Positions 1-14,459 of a stretch of 64,000 bases of DNA are shown piece after piece; within the stretch, counting starts at the first letter, position 1, and each line of letters begins with the position of its first letter. The notes beneath the pieces are model-generated. The model made no database searches. It saw nothing but the letters and a program-made list of their open reading frames with translations, and had not been told where the DNA came from. Position numbers and translations under genes: made by a program. Origin of the DNA: Cephalopachus bancanus (Eukaryota; Chordata; Mammalia; Primates; Tarsiidae); contig JAPVLO010000097.1 of assembly GCA_027257055.1 (NCBI GenBank), positions 6,673,001 to 6,737,000 of the forward strand. Direction: 5' to 3'.

Positions 1-32
1 CATCTACTTTTGGAAGAATTAAGATTGCAAAC

Positions 33-2024
<1,992 letters not shown>

Positions 2025-2323
2025 TCTTTTTTGAGACCTGGTCTCGCGCCGTTGTCCAGGCTGGAGTGCAGTGATGTGATTGTAGCTCGTGCTGCCTTGA
2101 ACTCCTGGGCTCAAGAGACCTCCCTGCTTCATCTTCCCAAATAGCTGGGACTCTAGGTGAGCGCCATCACGCATCACGGCTGGCTGATCTGTTTGCTTTG
2201 TAGAGATGAAGTCTCATCTCACTAGGTTGCCCAGGCTGGTCTCGAATTCCTGACTTCAAGCGACCCTCCCACCTTGGCCTCCCAAAGGTACTGGGATTAT
2301 AGGCATGAGGTACAGTGCCTGGC
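2025..2323 (-). repeat. AluJ-type SINE
   Basis: A full-length Alu in reverse orientation: a T-rich start, then 'TTGTCCAGGCTGGAGTGCAG' and an end at 'GTGCCTGGC'. It is diverged and lacks the young-lineage markers, so I class it as AluJ. Confidence 0.88.
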
Positions 2324-2544
2324 TTTATATTTTCAGTCAGAAATTCGTAAGTGATAGCATGGCTTCTTCCAATGCTTCCACCCCTACAGGAAGCTTATTA
2401 GGCAAATCCACGGACATAAGAATTACGGTCAAACGGCTGCACTATATTATACATTTTTCCTTCCAGCCTCCCACCCCCAACCCCCAGTACAATACATAAT
2501 TTCTTATGATATTAGACCATCTTTATCTTTTATTTACTTTTTTA

Positions 2545-2645
2545 CAGGGGGTGGAGGGATGGGGAGGGGCAGGGGAGGGAGTAGAGGACCCTGGAGGGGT
2601 GGGAGGGTGGAGGAGCCGGGAGGGGTGGGAAGGTGGAGGGAGAGA
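2545..2645 (+). repeat. G-rich minisatellite, potential G-quadruplex
   Basis: About 100 bp of nearly pure purine with many runs of three to five G. The second half holds two imperfect copies of a roughly 25-bp unit built on 'GGAGGGGTGGGAGGGTGGAGG'. The runs and short loops fit the G-quadruplex pattern on the plus strand. It lies downstream of TAF4B, so a read-through transcript would carry the C-rich strand. Confidence 0.75.
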
Positions 2646-2809
2646 CCATCTTTAAAGAAGACGCTTAAGGTTCATGCATTCAGCCAGTGACTTTCATGAA
2701 TATACGATAGTACTGGAGGCAGGCAGGAGCTGGAGCCATGGCCATTCACAACCTATCAAACGATAATAACCAACATATCGGTCATGTGTCACATGACTAT
2801 AGAGCTGTG

Positions 2810-3106
2810 GTTTTTTTTTTTTTTTTTTTTTTTGAGTTGGAGTCTCATTCTGTCACCCAGACTGGAGCGCAGTGGCTGCTCCCGGCCACCACAGCCTCGA
2901 CCTGCTGGGCTCCGGCGATCCTTCCACCTCAGCCTTCCGAGTAGCCGGAATTACAGGCATGCGCTACCACGCCCGGCTGATTTTTTGATTTATTGTAGAG
3001 ATGAGGTCTCACTGCCCAGGCGGGTCTTGAACCCGCGGGCTCAGGCAATCCACTCAGCTCAGCCTCCCAAAGGCGCGGGATTACAGGCTGAGCCACTGAG
3101 CCCGGC
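2810..3106 (-). repeat. Youngest-type lineage-specific Alu
   Basis: A full-length reverse Alu with a 23-base T run (A tail). It is flanked by a 9-bp TSD, AGAGCTGTG at 2801-2809 and AGAGCCGTG at 3107-3115. It has 'GCGCGGGATTACAGG' (reverse of the CACGCC variant) and the left-arm palindrome GCGGGT/ACCCGC at 3020-3036. The 122-codon frame across it is Alu read-through, not a gene. Confidence 0.93.
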
Positions 3107-3339
3107 AGAGCCGTGTTTTTATCATACCTTGCCTATATTTAGGTATGTTTAGATACAAAAATACTTACCATGGTGTTACAATTGTCCACAGTATTCAACA
3201 CAGTAACACCCTGTTCAGATTTGTAGCCTAAGAGCAACAGGCTCTACCATCCAGATTTCAGTACACCCTATGATATTCAATGACAAAATCACCCGAGGGC
3301 GCATTTCTTAGAATGTTATCTCTGTCATCCCAGTCGTTA

Positions 3340-3550
3340 AGCGATGCAGGAGTGTTCTGCTCTAAGTGTTCCACACATGACAATTCATTAAAGTCTCCCA
3401 ACCACCTCAAGAGTAGTTATTATTTACAGGTGAAGAAACAAAGATTCAGAGAAGTGGAAACATTTGTCCAACTAAGGTCATATGCTGGTAAGAGGCAGAA
3501 CTGAAATGGAAGCCAGGGTATATGCTCAGGCCTAGGCTACTGCCTCAATA
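3340..3550 (+). repeat. MIR SINE
   Basis: The MIR core is visible as a series: 'TTACAGGTGAAGAAAC', 'CAGAGAAG', 'AAGGTCATATGCTGGTAAG' and 'GGCAGAACTG'. This is the usual plus-strand order. It is diverged, as expected for a mammal-wide SINE. Confidence 0.75.
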
Positions 3551-4267
3551 CCACCTACAATAAGAGAATACAGAGCCATGTCAACCCGACATCATTGTTT
3601 CAAAAGAACTGCCATTAAAATTGCTCTCACCGTGGTTTACCAACAAAGTCAAGTCTTAGAATGAGTTCCCAGGGAACATACTCGTCCCACAACCATTCAA
3701 TGTGGCAGGGTCTACAGAGTCTCTGCCACTATTATTGTACATACATTCCTTTCACCTAACCAGCCAGTGTTCAGGCATACGGTGGTCCACACTTCAGGTT
3801 TCCTGTTTGCACAGCACAGTCTCCTGATGCTTCTCAAAGGAAAAATATGACAAAAATATTCTACTGAGGACTACTTTCCAATTGGTAAAACAACTTAAGT
3901 GAAAAAGTAACGCATCAATGTGATAAAACTGAAGTAACATATGAAAACACTAAGAGGTGTTAAAAAGTCAGAGAAAAAGATGTTGACATCAGATGTAAAT
4001 CACACTCATGTAAAAAAAAATAGTCATCTCAGTTCAGAGAAGCACATGAAAGTGTTTGAAAAGACAGGAGTGCTACTCAAGGCCACTAGGTCATGTATAA
4101 ACGTGCGGCACATTATGCTTCTATATTTGGCAGAATCACTGAGTGCTATTGAGGACAAGCCTTTATAAACACTTAGTTGGTTCATTGTACAACTAGGTGA
4201 AGGGATAAGGTCCAACCTAAAGCAGCCTGAGGTCTTGGTTCTGTATTATTCTGAAGAATGTGCCTTA
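3551..4267. other. Unassigned flanking DNA
   Basis: No gene or repeat recognised between the MIR and the RPL32 retrocopy. The short open frames have no recognisable protein content. Confidence 0.45.
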
Positions 4268-4279
4268 ACATTGCTTGTG

Positions 4280-4787
<508 letters not shown>

Positions 4788-5470
4788 ACACTGCTTGTGC
4801 TCTTTGCTGCAACCGTGTCATGCTAATATGAGTAGTCTTAATTCAAATTAAAGTTCTACCAAAATTCTTTTAAAACATTCACCTCTGTTACAGGTTGTAA
4901 GAAATGTTAAATCTTGCCTTTTTTTTTTTTAAAGAAGAAGCTTAAAGGTGTTCAGGAGGACACCATTTCAAACATCAGTCATATTAAAAGTAAATGGATG
5001 GAATGGGTGAATTTTCTATGTAAAGTATGGCTCAAAAAAGTTGCTTTAAAAACAGACGTTAGATGGAGAATTCCTGGCACTTTGCTCTTTTACTGTTCAT
5101 TACCTAAGATAGATACTGAAGGCAGAGGCTCACAAACTCCAATGCTTAAAGGAATCAGAGAAAGGAAGGTGAACTTATTCTCTATGCCTCCAGTGAACAG
5201 CCACTGGCTGGCTCCAGTGGACTGCTGCCATACAAAAGGTGGTGCCTAGTGAGTCCAAACTTTCTGATTTTTTCAGAGTACATGGAGATATAGATCTCTG
5301 TGAATTAAAACACTGGCGATACTGTGTGAGTCGAGGAGAATCCTTTTGTAGATCACATCTACCCCAAGGCCACCATTTTGCACACTGAATAGAAGAATAC
5401 CTTGGATACATTTATTTGTTATTTTCTGTGTGAGATACACCTCACAACACAAAGTTTAAAAATGTATATT

Positions 5471-5765
5471 AGGCCGGGTGCAGTGGCAAGGCACCTGTAA
5501 TCCCAGCACTTTAGAAGTCCAAGTCGAGAGGATTGCTAGTCTGGGAGTTCAAGATCAGGCTGGGCAACATACAGAGACCATGTCACAACAAAAATATAAG
5601 AAAAATGAGCCAGGCATGGTGGCATGTCCCTATAGTCCCAGCTACTTGGGAGACTGAGGCAGGATCGGCTGAGCCCAGGAGGTTGAGGCTGCAGGTAGCC
5701 ATGACCACGCCACTAGCACTCCAGCCTAGACAACACAGAGTGAAATTACAGCTCAAAAAAAAAAA
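5471..5765 (+). repeat. Lineage-specific Alu, older type
   Basis: A full-length Alu ending 'CAGCTC' plus 11 A. The TSD is GTATATT at 5464-5470 and 5766-5772. It has the young-lineage 'AGCTACTTGGGAGACTGAGG' context but many private changes. Confidence 0.85.
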
Positions 5766-5785
5766 GTATATTAAAAATACATTTT

Positions 5786-6085
5786 GAGCTGGGTGCAGTG
5801 GCTCACGCCTGTAAACCCAGCACTTTGGGAGGAGGCGAGAGGACTGCTTGAGTCCTGGGCTTCAAGACCAGCCTGGGCAACTTGGCGAGACCTCATCTCT
5901 ACAATAAATTTTTTTAAAAAATTAGCTGGGCGTGGTGGTACGTGCCTGTGGTTCTAGCTACTTGGAAGGCTGAGGCAGAAGGATTGCCTGAGCCCAGCAG
6001 TTCAAAGCTACGGTGGCTGTGAGCAGGGTGCCACTGCACTCCAACCTGGGTGACAGAGTGAGACGCCGACTCAAAAAAAAAAAAA
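5786..6085 (+). repeat. Lineage-specific Alu, older type
   Basis: A full-length Alu with 'CTACAATAAATTTTTTT' in the left-arm linker and 'TACTTGGAAGGCTGAGG' in the right arm, ending 'GACTCAAAA'. It starts 14 bp after the previous Alu's TSD, giving a head-to-tail pair. Confidence 0.88.
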
Positions 6086-6369
6086 TTTTTTTAAAAGAAT
6101 ACCTTGGTAAGAAAATCCCATGGGTCAAGAAAAGCTTTAGTAATGAATAAGCTTAGCTTTTCTTGTGAGTAAAATAGCATGCAAATTCATAACTATTTCA
6201 GAGAAAGTGATATAGCAACTTGGATCTGCAGTGAGTTTCTACAACTCAAATGCCCACACTCCAAAGTAACAATCAGAGCCAAAACAGATTCACTGCCCAG
6301 AAGATCTGAGCACTTCAGAAGCTGACTACTAATGACATTGGTTTTCAAAGTCAGTGACTGAGCAGTTAT

Positions 6370-8020
6370 TCTTATAATAAAATAATTATTTTAATTATTT
6401 GAAATAATTTTAAACATCTGATCAATAAGATTATACACAAATATGAGCGTATGCTGCACTTTACCAAAAAAATAAAGCTAAGCATTTAAATATACAAAAA
6501 CAACTTTGGGTATAGATTTTTTTAAAGTACTCTTTTGACATATACATAATTTATAGCATTTTACATAATAACTTGCTGAAACAAAAAATGTGGCCAATTC
6601 AAAATTAACTACAGTATAGAATATGGCCATAACAGTCCCAACAGGAAGAACAGGATAAAGAGTAACATACGTGAGGTGGTTTGTTTTCCTCTGAATTCTT
6701 TTTCTAAGAAGCACAGCATTTACCATTTTCTAAAAACCTTCTTGGAGGTTTTAGTCAGTCTATCTGTTTGCGATTCTAACTACAGTGATTATTTTTCACC
6801 AGTTACAATCCACACGGGTGAAATTTTTCTTTAAAGAGGGTTTGCTTTGCCTATGAGCTTCTTCCTCAGATGAAAATGTATAACATGCTTCTCATATTTA
6901 GAGCTAAGATCACCAACAGTGGAATACTGACTGACATTATCTTTAAGTATAGAATCCAAGATGGAATCCTACTATTAAAAATTTCGAATCATCAATTAGG
7001 ATTTTTTAAATGCACCAAAATGCTTAAAACTTAGGGTAACTGAAAGACATTATGAAAGAAGGAACTACAAAAACCGGACTTATTGGGATTTAAAACAAAG
7101 CAAAACAAAAATAACTTCCTCCTTCAGAAATACTGTAATCTGAAACTGGTACATTTTCCTTTTAGTTGGTTGCGATGTTTTCCCATCAGCAAAACATGTG
7201 CCAGTTGCTTTGTGGTTCCAATTCCACCCCACCCCTTGGGTATGTGCAGCACATTTCCTGTTTCCTCCTCCTTAGTTTGAACACAACGCATCATTCCTTC
7301 CAATACATTCCACCTTTTCTGTTTTTTCAACGAGGTATATCAACAGCTTCAATTTTAAGATATCCCTGACAAAGATGTCTCCTCACTTGGTATCAGAAGC
7401 AGCACATGGTGACATGAACCAGTGACTTAGCAACCCAGGCACAATCTATCCTTCAAATGCCTCATTTTGACAATACTGGGACCCAACCAACCAAGGTCAC
7501 CACAGGCCCTACTTTGTGGTCCGTCACCTTCAACTACAGGTGGCTGTCCTAGTTAGCCATGCAACTTCTGATTCTAACCCAATCAAACCCAACTCTTTGA
7601 GACAGGCTAAGTATAAGATAACATGTATTTTTCCCTTATTTTCTTGAGTGGCTCTTCCTTTCTGCATCTAAATACAGGCTGCATCAGGGAAAGCCACCTC
7701 ACCTGTTACAACTTGGCAGATGAAGCAGATAGTAACAAACAGGGCCTTAACCTGCTGTCATTAAATGCTCAGATAGGCAGATGCCTAATTCTGTGTAAAG
7801 TATATTTCATAACTGATTTTCAGAAGACAAAGATGAATTCTAGTCTATAAGAACCCCACGGAATGGAAAGGTAAGAAGTCAATAAAAGTTTATAAGTGTA
7901 AACAATGGTCTTCCATATTGATGATTATTCTCCAGAAATGGAAATTTCTGGACAGTGCAACAATCTTGTGATGTCTTCTTTGGCAGTAAACAGCAAGGAT
8001 GTGGATGGAGAGTGGCATGG
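6370..8020 (-). other. TAF4B: Probable TAF4B 3' UTR
   Basis: This stretch follows the TAF4B stop codon on the minus strand. It contains no Alu, L1 or MIR I can see, unlike the DNA on either side, which fits a transcribed 3' UTR. The lower edge is set by the first ATTAAA on the minus strand (6390-6395). An AATAAA further on (5411-5416) is a second possible end and would put an Alu inside the UTR. The end point is an inference. Open frames here are short and not recognisable. Confidence 0.45.
6390..6395 (-). terminator. Candidate poly(A) signal ATTAAA
   Basis: TTTAAT on the plus strand reads ATTAAA on the transcript strand, about 1.6 kb after the TAF4B stop. I saw no AATAAA on that strand between the stop and this site. 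It is A+T-rich here, so a chance match is possible. Confidence 0.35.
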
Positions 8021-8188
8021 TCACTTTAGAAGGGCAAGGTACAGAGCTCGAGAGGACTTCAACTCCCTTTCCTGTTCCATGCAGAATATCAAGTCCCTGA
8101 GGCAAATTCTTGTGATTCTTGGACGAAGGAATTGTTTGGCGGCTGTCAGGCTGGATGGCCCAGAAGCGAGAAGGTTGTCTTTTAAGCC
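8021..8188 (-). CDS. TAF4B: TAF4B last coding exon (C-terminal 55 residues and stop)
   Basis: TAF4B is a TFIID subunit, a TAF4 paralogue used mainly in ovary and testis, acting in the nucleus in RNA polymerase II initiation. This exon opens after a pyrimidine-rich tract ending CTGTTTAG (AG at 8190-8189) and reads GLKDNLLASGPSSLTAAKQF, then RPRITRICLRDLIFCMEQER, then SSRALYLALLK, with TGA at 8023-8021. This is the conserved TAF4-family C-terminal segment; in TAF4 it helps form the histone-fold partner surface for TAF12 (family knowledge). 'IFCMEQER' and the tail 'ALYLALLK' fit TAF4B better than TAF4, from memory of both proteins. The exon starts in phase 0, matching the previous exon. The frame is intact, with no stop or shift, so the gene looks functional here. 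Confidence 0.95.
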   Translation of the reverse strand, partial: GLKDNLLASGPSSLTAAKQFLRPRITRICLRDLIFCMEQERELKSSRALYLALLK

Positions 8189-8689
8189 CTAAACAGAGTA
8201 AAAGGAAAAGCAGTTTAAAATAAAGAATTGTTCATAGACAAAAAGGCTGTCGATTCTAGCATGTCAGAACCCTGGAGTCTCTAGGTTAGACACTGGAGAC
8301 AGTGTCCGTGAGACTCAACCCTGTCCTCTAGCAGCCAGACTCGACGGCCACCACACCCAGCTCAGGACCTCACTCATTCTTCCCTTCCAATCTGGACCAG
8401 GGCAACAGCCGCTGAAGTGATTTCTCCACTTTGCTGCATTCTTCCCTGCACACTGCAGCTACACTTTCCTCTTTAAAAGTCTTATACAAAACTTTTGGGA
8501 GTGATAGGCTGTCTTTATTATTTTGATTGTGGCAATCAAAATGTACACTCTAAATGTATGCAGTCTTTAGTATGTCAACAATAAAAATAAGTACAAAAGC
8601 CCTCATGGCTCAGATCCCACCATACCAGGGTTCCAAAATTTTCAGTAGTTCCCCACTGTCCAAGTCACTACTTGAGAACCTGTGAAATA

Positions 8690-8900
8690 TTGAGAACTAC
8701 GTTAAGCACATTTCACTTATTATCTCTTTTCTATCACGCATCACTGCAGCAAGTTATGAGTGCTGTTCCCATTTATCAAATGAGGAAACAATTTATTACA
8801 AAGGATACACAGTCTGTTCAAAGTCACATAGCAAAGTTGAGCTGAACTCAATTTCTCATGTGATCCAAGGTGAGTGCTCTTCATCACTACACTCCAGTAC
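8690..8900 (+). repeat. MIR SINE
   Basis: The MIR core order is seen: 'AAGCACATTTCACTTATTAT', 'CATTTATCAAATGAGGAAAC', 'AAAGTCACATAGC' and 'GTGATCCAAGG'. Diverged, plus orientation. Confidence 0.7.
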
Positions 8901-9474
8901 CCACCATGTCAGGCACAGATGTATCACCCTGGCTCCTCCACAGCCTCCCTTCCCATTGCTTCTTTATGAAGCATGTTAATTCCAGCTACACCGTTCCCAT
9001 ACCAGCAGGCAGAGATCAGTGAAGGGGCCATTCTAGGCCAGCCAACTCATCTTTAAAGACCCATTCAAGTGGTTCTACCTCCACCTTGCCCAAGAAATTG
9101 ATTGCGGCAATCGCGTTGTATTCTAGTAATCTGTATACACTTCCAGCACCACCACATACCCTCTAGACCATAAGCTTTCTGAGGACAGGGACTATGGTTT
9201 CTCTTTCCTCCAGGACTTAGCAGAGTACATAGAACAACACAGATTATTTGTAACATTTTCTAAATTGAATGTACTGGCTTAAAACAGACCAACCAATGAG
9301 TTCCAAATGTAATTTTAAAATGAATGAAACCCAATACTCCTATATTAAACAGTTTTCTAAATATCAATGCCTGTACTATTTTTTTAAAAAATTGAAAGAA
9401 GAAAAACAAAGAATTCTTAAAGAATAATTTTGTAAAAATGACGTTCTTTATTCTTTTAAAATTTATTTTTATTT

Positions 9475-9762
9475 TTACTTTTTTGAGTCAGAGTCTCACT
9501 CTGTCACCCTGGCTGGAGTGCAGTGGCACACTCACTACCACCGCAGCCTCGACCTGCTGGGCTCAGGTGATCCTTCCAACTCAGCCTTCCAAGTAGCTGG
9601 AACCTACTTGGTGCCATCATGCCCCACTATTTTTTTGATTTATTGTAGAGACGAGGTTCACCAAGTTGCCCAGGCTGGTCTCGAACCTGTGGGCTCAGAC
9701 AATCTTCTTGCCCCCGTCAGCCAAAGTGCTGGGATTACAGGCATAAGCCACCACGCCCAGCA
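9475..9762 (-). repeat. Lineage-specific Alu
   Basis: A reverse full-length Alu. 'GATTTATTGTAGAGACGAGG' is the reverse of the CTACAATAAATC marker, and 'CGACCTGCTGGGCTCAGG' is the reverse of the right-arm marker. No clean TSD was found. Confidence 0.88.
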
Positions 9763-10788
9763 TATTATTATTATTATTAACCATCCTTTGTTTCAAAAAC
9801 TTCTTGGTAGAATTGACAACCTTCATTTATCCACCCAAAAGACACACAAGAAAAGATATTTACCTAAGATGGGAAGAAAATCCAGTTCTGTTACTGTCCT
9901 TTTATAACCATCACACTTTAATTACTCCCTCTATCTTTTTGGTTTTTTTATTTTAATGGGATAAGAGAAATCCTTTTAAAGGTCTCCAAGATACCATGGT
10001 CAAAATCAGTCACAATTTTTTCTAAGCATGTTCATAGCATGGCTTGGGGGTGGGGGCACTTTATCTGGTGATCAAATAAAATACTATCCAGCTTTTGAGG
10101 GACATGATATCACAATCATATTTTATACTCATTAGTTAAACATGTTCATTAGTACCCATGGAAAAAATTTTGGAAAAGCCCACACTTTAAAAGCGGGAAA
10201 AAAGATTGATCTTGGCCACACAATTGTTTGGCTACCCATCCCGGAGCCCAGGTTATAGCAGTACATTGCCAGCTTCTCGCTCCTCCTGCAGGGTTCATGG
10301 GAATGAATCCTGTACAGGGAATGAAATCTGTACAAGTGGAAGCCTCTGGAACTTTGCCTCAGCATGGTATGAAGCACTAGCTAGTCACTCTTCTCTGCTT
10401 ACATCACCACTGGGAGATGGTGTGACTCAGGTGTGATCTTAACTATGTAAAGTATTACCATCAAAATATCTCCGTGAGATTTTTGCAGAATGGGCCCAGT
10501 AACTCAGCTTTGGAAAACTGAATAAAGTACATATTAGGAAGAAAGCCAGCAAAAAGTATAATTGGCAGTGAGTGGCAATTTTGCTCTTTATAGGAGTTAC
10601 CTGTTTAAAACTACAATACATTTAACTAGAGGCACTTTCTTTAGCCATAAGCTAGATGTATTATGCTAAAGCTAAATCTATATATGTAGAAAAATGCTTC
10701 TTACCAGAAGTTTGCCTGAAACCAGTAGTTCAGTGCTTTATGTAAATTTTTAAATTAAGTGGCTAGATGGACACTATGTCTCGGCAAT
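9763..10788. other. Unassigned intron DNA
   Basis: No gene or repeat recognised. The 81-codon minus frame at 10132-10377 and the overlapping 76-codon plus frame resemble nothing I know. Confidence 0.4.
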
Positions 10789-11262
10789 TTTACGTCTATG
10801 TAAATACCCAGACAGAAATGCCACAGGTCCATCAAAAGACATGTTTAAGAATGACAACTACTCACAAGGGCTCTAAATTAGAGACAACCTCAATCTCTTA
10901 ATAGAGTAGAAAAGATATACTGTCTAATATTCATACCATGAAATACTACATAGCAATAATGACTGTGCAGCACAAAAGTATATCACAAAAATATTAAGTG
11001 AAAGGAAGCAGACACAAAGGAATACATACTATATGATTCTACCAAGCCTGAAAACAGTCTAGAAAAGTCAGGATAGTGAGTTCCCTTGGGGAAGATGAAA
11101 AGTGATCAGAAAAAGACCGAGGTTTTCTGGAGCTCCGGTGATGGTCCCTTCTTGTTCTAACTAGTGTCTACATGAGTGTATTCATGCTGTAAAAATTTGG
11201 TGAGCTTATGATTTGTGTACTTTTTGTATCAATGCAATATACTTCAATAAAAAAACCTGCTA
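10789..11262 (+). mobile_element. Old L1 3' fragment
   Basis: Marks of an L1M ORF2 end and 3' UTR appear in order: 'CATACCATGAAATACTACA', 'AGTGAAAGGAAGCAGACAC', 'ATGATTCTACC', 'GTCTAGAAAAGTCAGGATAG', then 'AATATACTTCAATAAAAAAA'. There is no intact frame. Plus orientation, antisense to TAF4B. Confidence 0.75.
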
Positions 11263-12119
11263 CCCCAAAAAACCCTGTCTCAGTAGGAAATTAAAATGAA
11301 AGCAAAGGGGGAAAGGAAAGAAAATAAGGCAAAATTGTTAAATAGGAAAAAAAAAAGAGAGAGAGAGAGACCTAATCATCTGAGTAAGGAACAAAGGGGT
11401 CACAGTTCATGTTTGTCATGTGACAAGCCTGAAGGATCCAGGGGAAAGAACCATATTACAGCTGCCAGCACAGGGTTGAAAAGGAGGTCATTCCAACAGG
11501 ATGCAGCAGAAGGCCTGAGGCAATGTTATAAATGAAACAAACCCCAAGGGACATTCAGTAACCCAACAGAAATGTCTTTCATAATTCACAACTTTACAAA
11601 GGTGATGGCATTCTCTTCCCCCAAATAGCGCCTGACTTAGAAAGTCAATCTTTTTTGAACCTGAATAAAAAATATACAGCATTTTTATTCCTGTGCTTAT
11701 AATTTAGGAAAATCCACAATTCTAACTTGTCAGTTTCACAATGACCTAGCAGAATCAACATCTACCTCTCAATTATCCACAGACAAGAGAATGGAGAATG
11801 CACTGATAATTTATGGCCATAAAACCAAGCCCGTCTTTCCATCACCAGTTTTACTTTTCCTTTCCAACCAAGTCTTCTCTCCAAAGTTGACTAGAACTGA
11901 TTTCTGGTCATACTACACTGTCAATGACAAAGACCACTAATGTAACTAAGGGCCTGAGCTTGTAAGATGAAAAAAGGCTCTTGTGACAATGTACGATGTA
12001 CTTGTAACAATGTACTATTTATTTCTGAAATAGAGGGTTTTCCTTCTTGGTTTCCTACATGAGAATATTCCTCAGTTTGGATTCTTCACCTGGATGAAAA
12101 GAAAGTGAAATGGAAGATT
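11263..12119. other. Unassigned intron DNA
   Basis: Apart from a short (GA)n run at about 11356-11370, I recognise nothing here. The 79-codon frame at 11296-11535 is Lys/Arg-rich because of the purine run. Confidence 0.4.
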
Positions 12120-12130
12120 AAAGAAACCTC

Positions 12131-12464
<334 letters not shown>

Positions 12465-12974
12465 AAGAAACCTCACTTACCAGGTGCACAGCAGATGTCC
12501 TAGGAAGACTAATCAAACCTACATGTTAACATACTCTAAAACTGCCAGATCAATTATGTCAGTCTTCATTAATTTGTTAAATTATATCACTAAACAAATT
12601 TTCTCATTTTTATAATAAAATGTTTGAGGCATTCTATTGCTCTAATTAGAATACATTGAATATAGTCAGTTACCAATTCCAGAAAAATAACTTTTTAAGA
12701 ATGAAACTAAGTAACTAAAAATAACCAGCAATCCAAATTTGTATTCCCTCAACTTAATAGAGCAGGTGTTGTGAAGTAAAACCTTCAAAAGCTTTCCTAC
12801 ACATTTCCTTAAATTAGATACTGCTATACTAACTTAGAAGCAGAGACATCTTTATCAATCCAGTGGCTTCATGAATCCTGCTAAGGTTCTCAGTGACTTC
12901 ATATGGGACTCTCCTCCCAAGAGCCACCATCCAAGGTAACTTGGCTTCATATGAGTCCATTCTCTGGTTCAATT

Positions 12975-13075
12975 CAAAATTACTGGGTTACTAGGCACCT
13001 ACTATGGACAAGGAACTGTGCTGGGCAGCATAAGATATACAGAACTGAACAATGGTAAACGCTGGTTGTCTCCTT
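12975..13075 (-). repeat. L2 3'-end fragment
   Basis: 'TAGGCACCTACTATGGACAA' followed by 'ACTGTGCTGGGCA' is the reverse of an L2 3' end. Short and diverged. Confidence 0.55.
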
Positions 13076-13079
13076 CATG

Positions 13080-13240
13080 AGCAATCTCAAACAAATTATT
13101 TCTCTGTGTCTCAGTTTCCTAATTTTCAAACTAGAGACAGAAACACCAATAATCTCATACGGTTAGTTTGAAGATTAAATGAGAACAATGCCTGGCATAT
13201 GGTACAGTCTATAAATGTTGGCCCTATTATCATACTGAAT
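13080..13240 (-). repeat. MIR SINE
   Basis: The reverse MIR order is seen: 'TCTGTGTCTCAGTTTCCTAA', 'AAGATTAAATGAGAACAATG', 'CCTGGCATATGGTACAG', 'ATAAATGTTGGCCCTATTAT'. Confidence 0.75.
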
Positions 13241-14459
13241 GCACTAGTCAGTCGGAAGCACTGAAGGTTTATAGACAGGGAACACTGTAATATAGCTCCA
13301 GTCCCTCTTCCCCTAGTTAAAACTAGTTCAACACTTCTGCCCATGTCCTATTCTCTCAAAGCCTCGCTAAATCATTGGTCAGCTAAGTTAGGGGACATAA
13401 TTTGTGTGGCTACACTTATCTTGTGAACCTTGAATGCCTAAACTAAAACTAGACTAAAGGGCATTTCAGACATGTGGCAGGAGGATGCAGGATAATTCAA
13501 GGACAAGAAGTTTTTCTTATACCCTTCAAATCAAATAGTAGAGGAGCTTGATGCTTTATAGCATCAACTAAACGTATCAATACCATCTCTAGAAACTAAA
13601 AATTACTCTCTTTCATTCAACTCCCTGAATCCTAAGGCTAAAAAAACCAAATGTGTCCCTGAATCTCAACAGTTAACCAAGCACAAAAACTGAGAAGTTT
13701 TAAATAGACGAATCCAGAGGCAAAAATTTGCTACATTTCTCAGACTCTACGCTACTTCCACAAAGTCCTAGACTCAGGCCACCACAGCAGCTCTTAAGAG
13801 ATGACTCAAGTCTTTTGAACTTTGAAGAAACAAGGTCTAAACATGGAGAATAGGGGTTGGAATGAAGATCTACCTCCAGAACAAAACATGTGAACATCTT
13901 CTAAGTCTCAGAAGCAAGGATAAATAAAGGGCCCTGGATGCCTGACCCAGTGTAGCAAGAACACTGAAAAAATCTATATTCAAAAGGCCTGAGCTTCTAG
14001 GGATTGCAGGACCAAAGAATACTGAGCTTCAAGACAGACTGCCCTCTGCTGGTCAACAAACAGAATCTCTGAAGCGACACATCTCTCACTGTAATCACCT
14101 TCATTTTATTCCTTACAGAATACAGACAACCCTGCATGTTAACTTCTGCCCTATTTTGTCACTTCTAAGTAAACATGTTTCAACAATTTTTACAGAAGAA
14201 AATGGACTGATGTGACATGAAATCACTGGTCTTGAGTATAATTCTAGTTTTGTAATTATGAGAGCTATACAGATAATATACTGTCCTATGCTAACTCTAA
14301 CAGAATGCTCTCTCAAACTCCAGACCCCATTGTTCAATTTCTTAACAAAGTCTCCAGCTGAGTGCATTATAAGTATCCCAAATTCACTATGTTTCAAATC
14401 ATTATTCCTTCCCTCCTTTCTCTTTTTTTATTATTTCAAGAATGTCTGTGCCAGGAAAC
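13241..14459. other. Unassigned intron DNA
   Basis: No repeat family or coding sequence recognised apart from the CTCF-like site at 14040. The minus frame at 14113-14397 (94 codons) has no recognisable content. Confidence 0.4.
14040..14052 (+). promoter_or_regulatory. Possible CTCF-type motif
   Basis: TGCCCTCTGCTGG fits the reverse form of the CTCF core, YGCCMYCTRSTGG, at all 13 positions. It is a sequence match only; there is no evidence of binding or of a boundary. A one-mismatch relative lies at 55562-55574. Confidence 0.35.

Noticed and set aside
2784..3152. Open frames of 122-163 codons over reversed Alus (also at 38189-38680 and 52574-53002)
   Set aside because: The peptides are the familiar Alu read-through ('[14 protein letters not shown]', '[10 protein letters not shown]'). 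They follow the repeat and not a gene.
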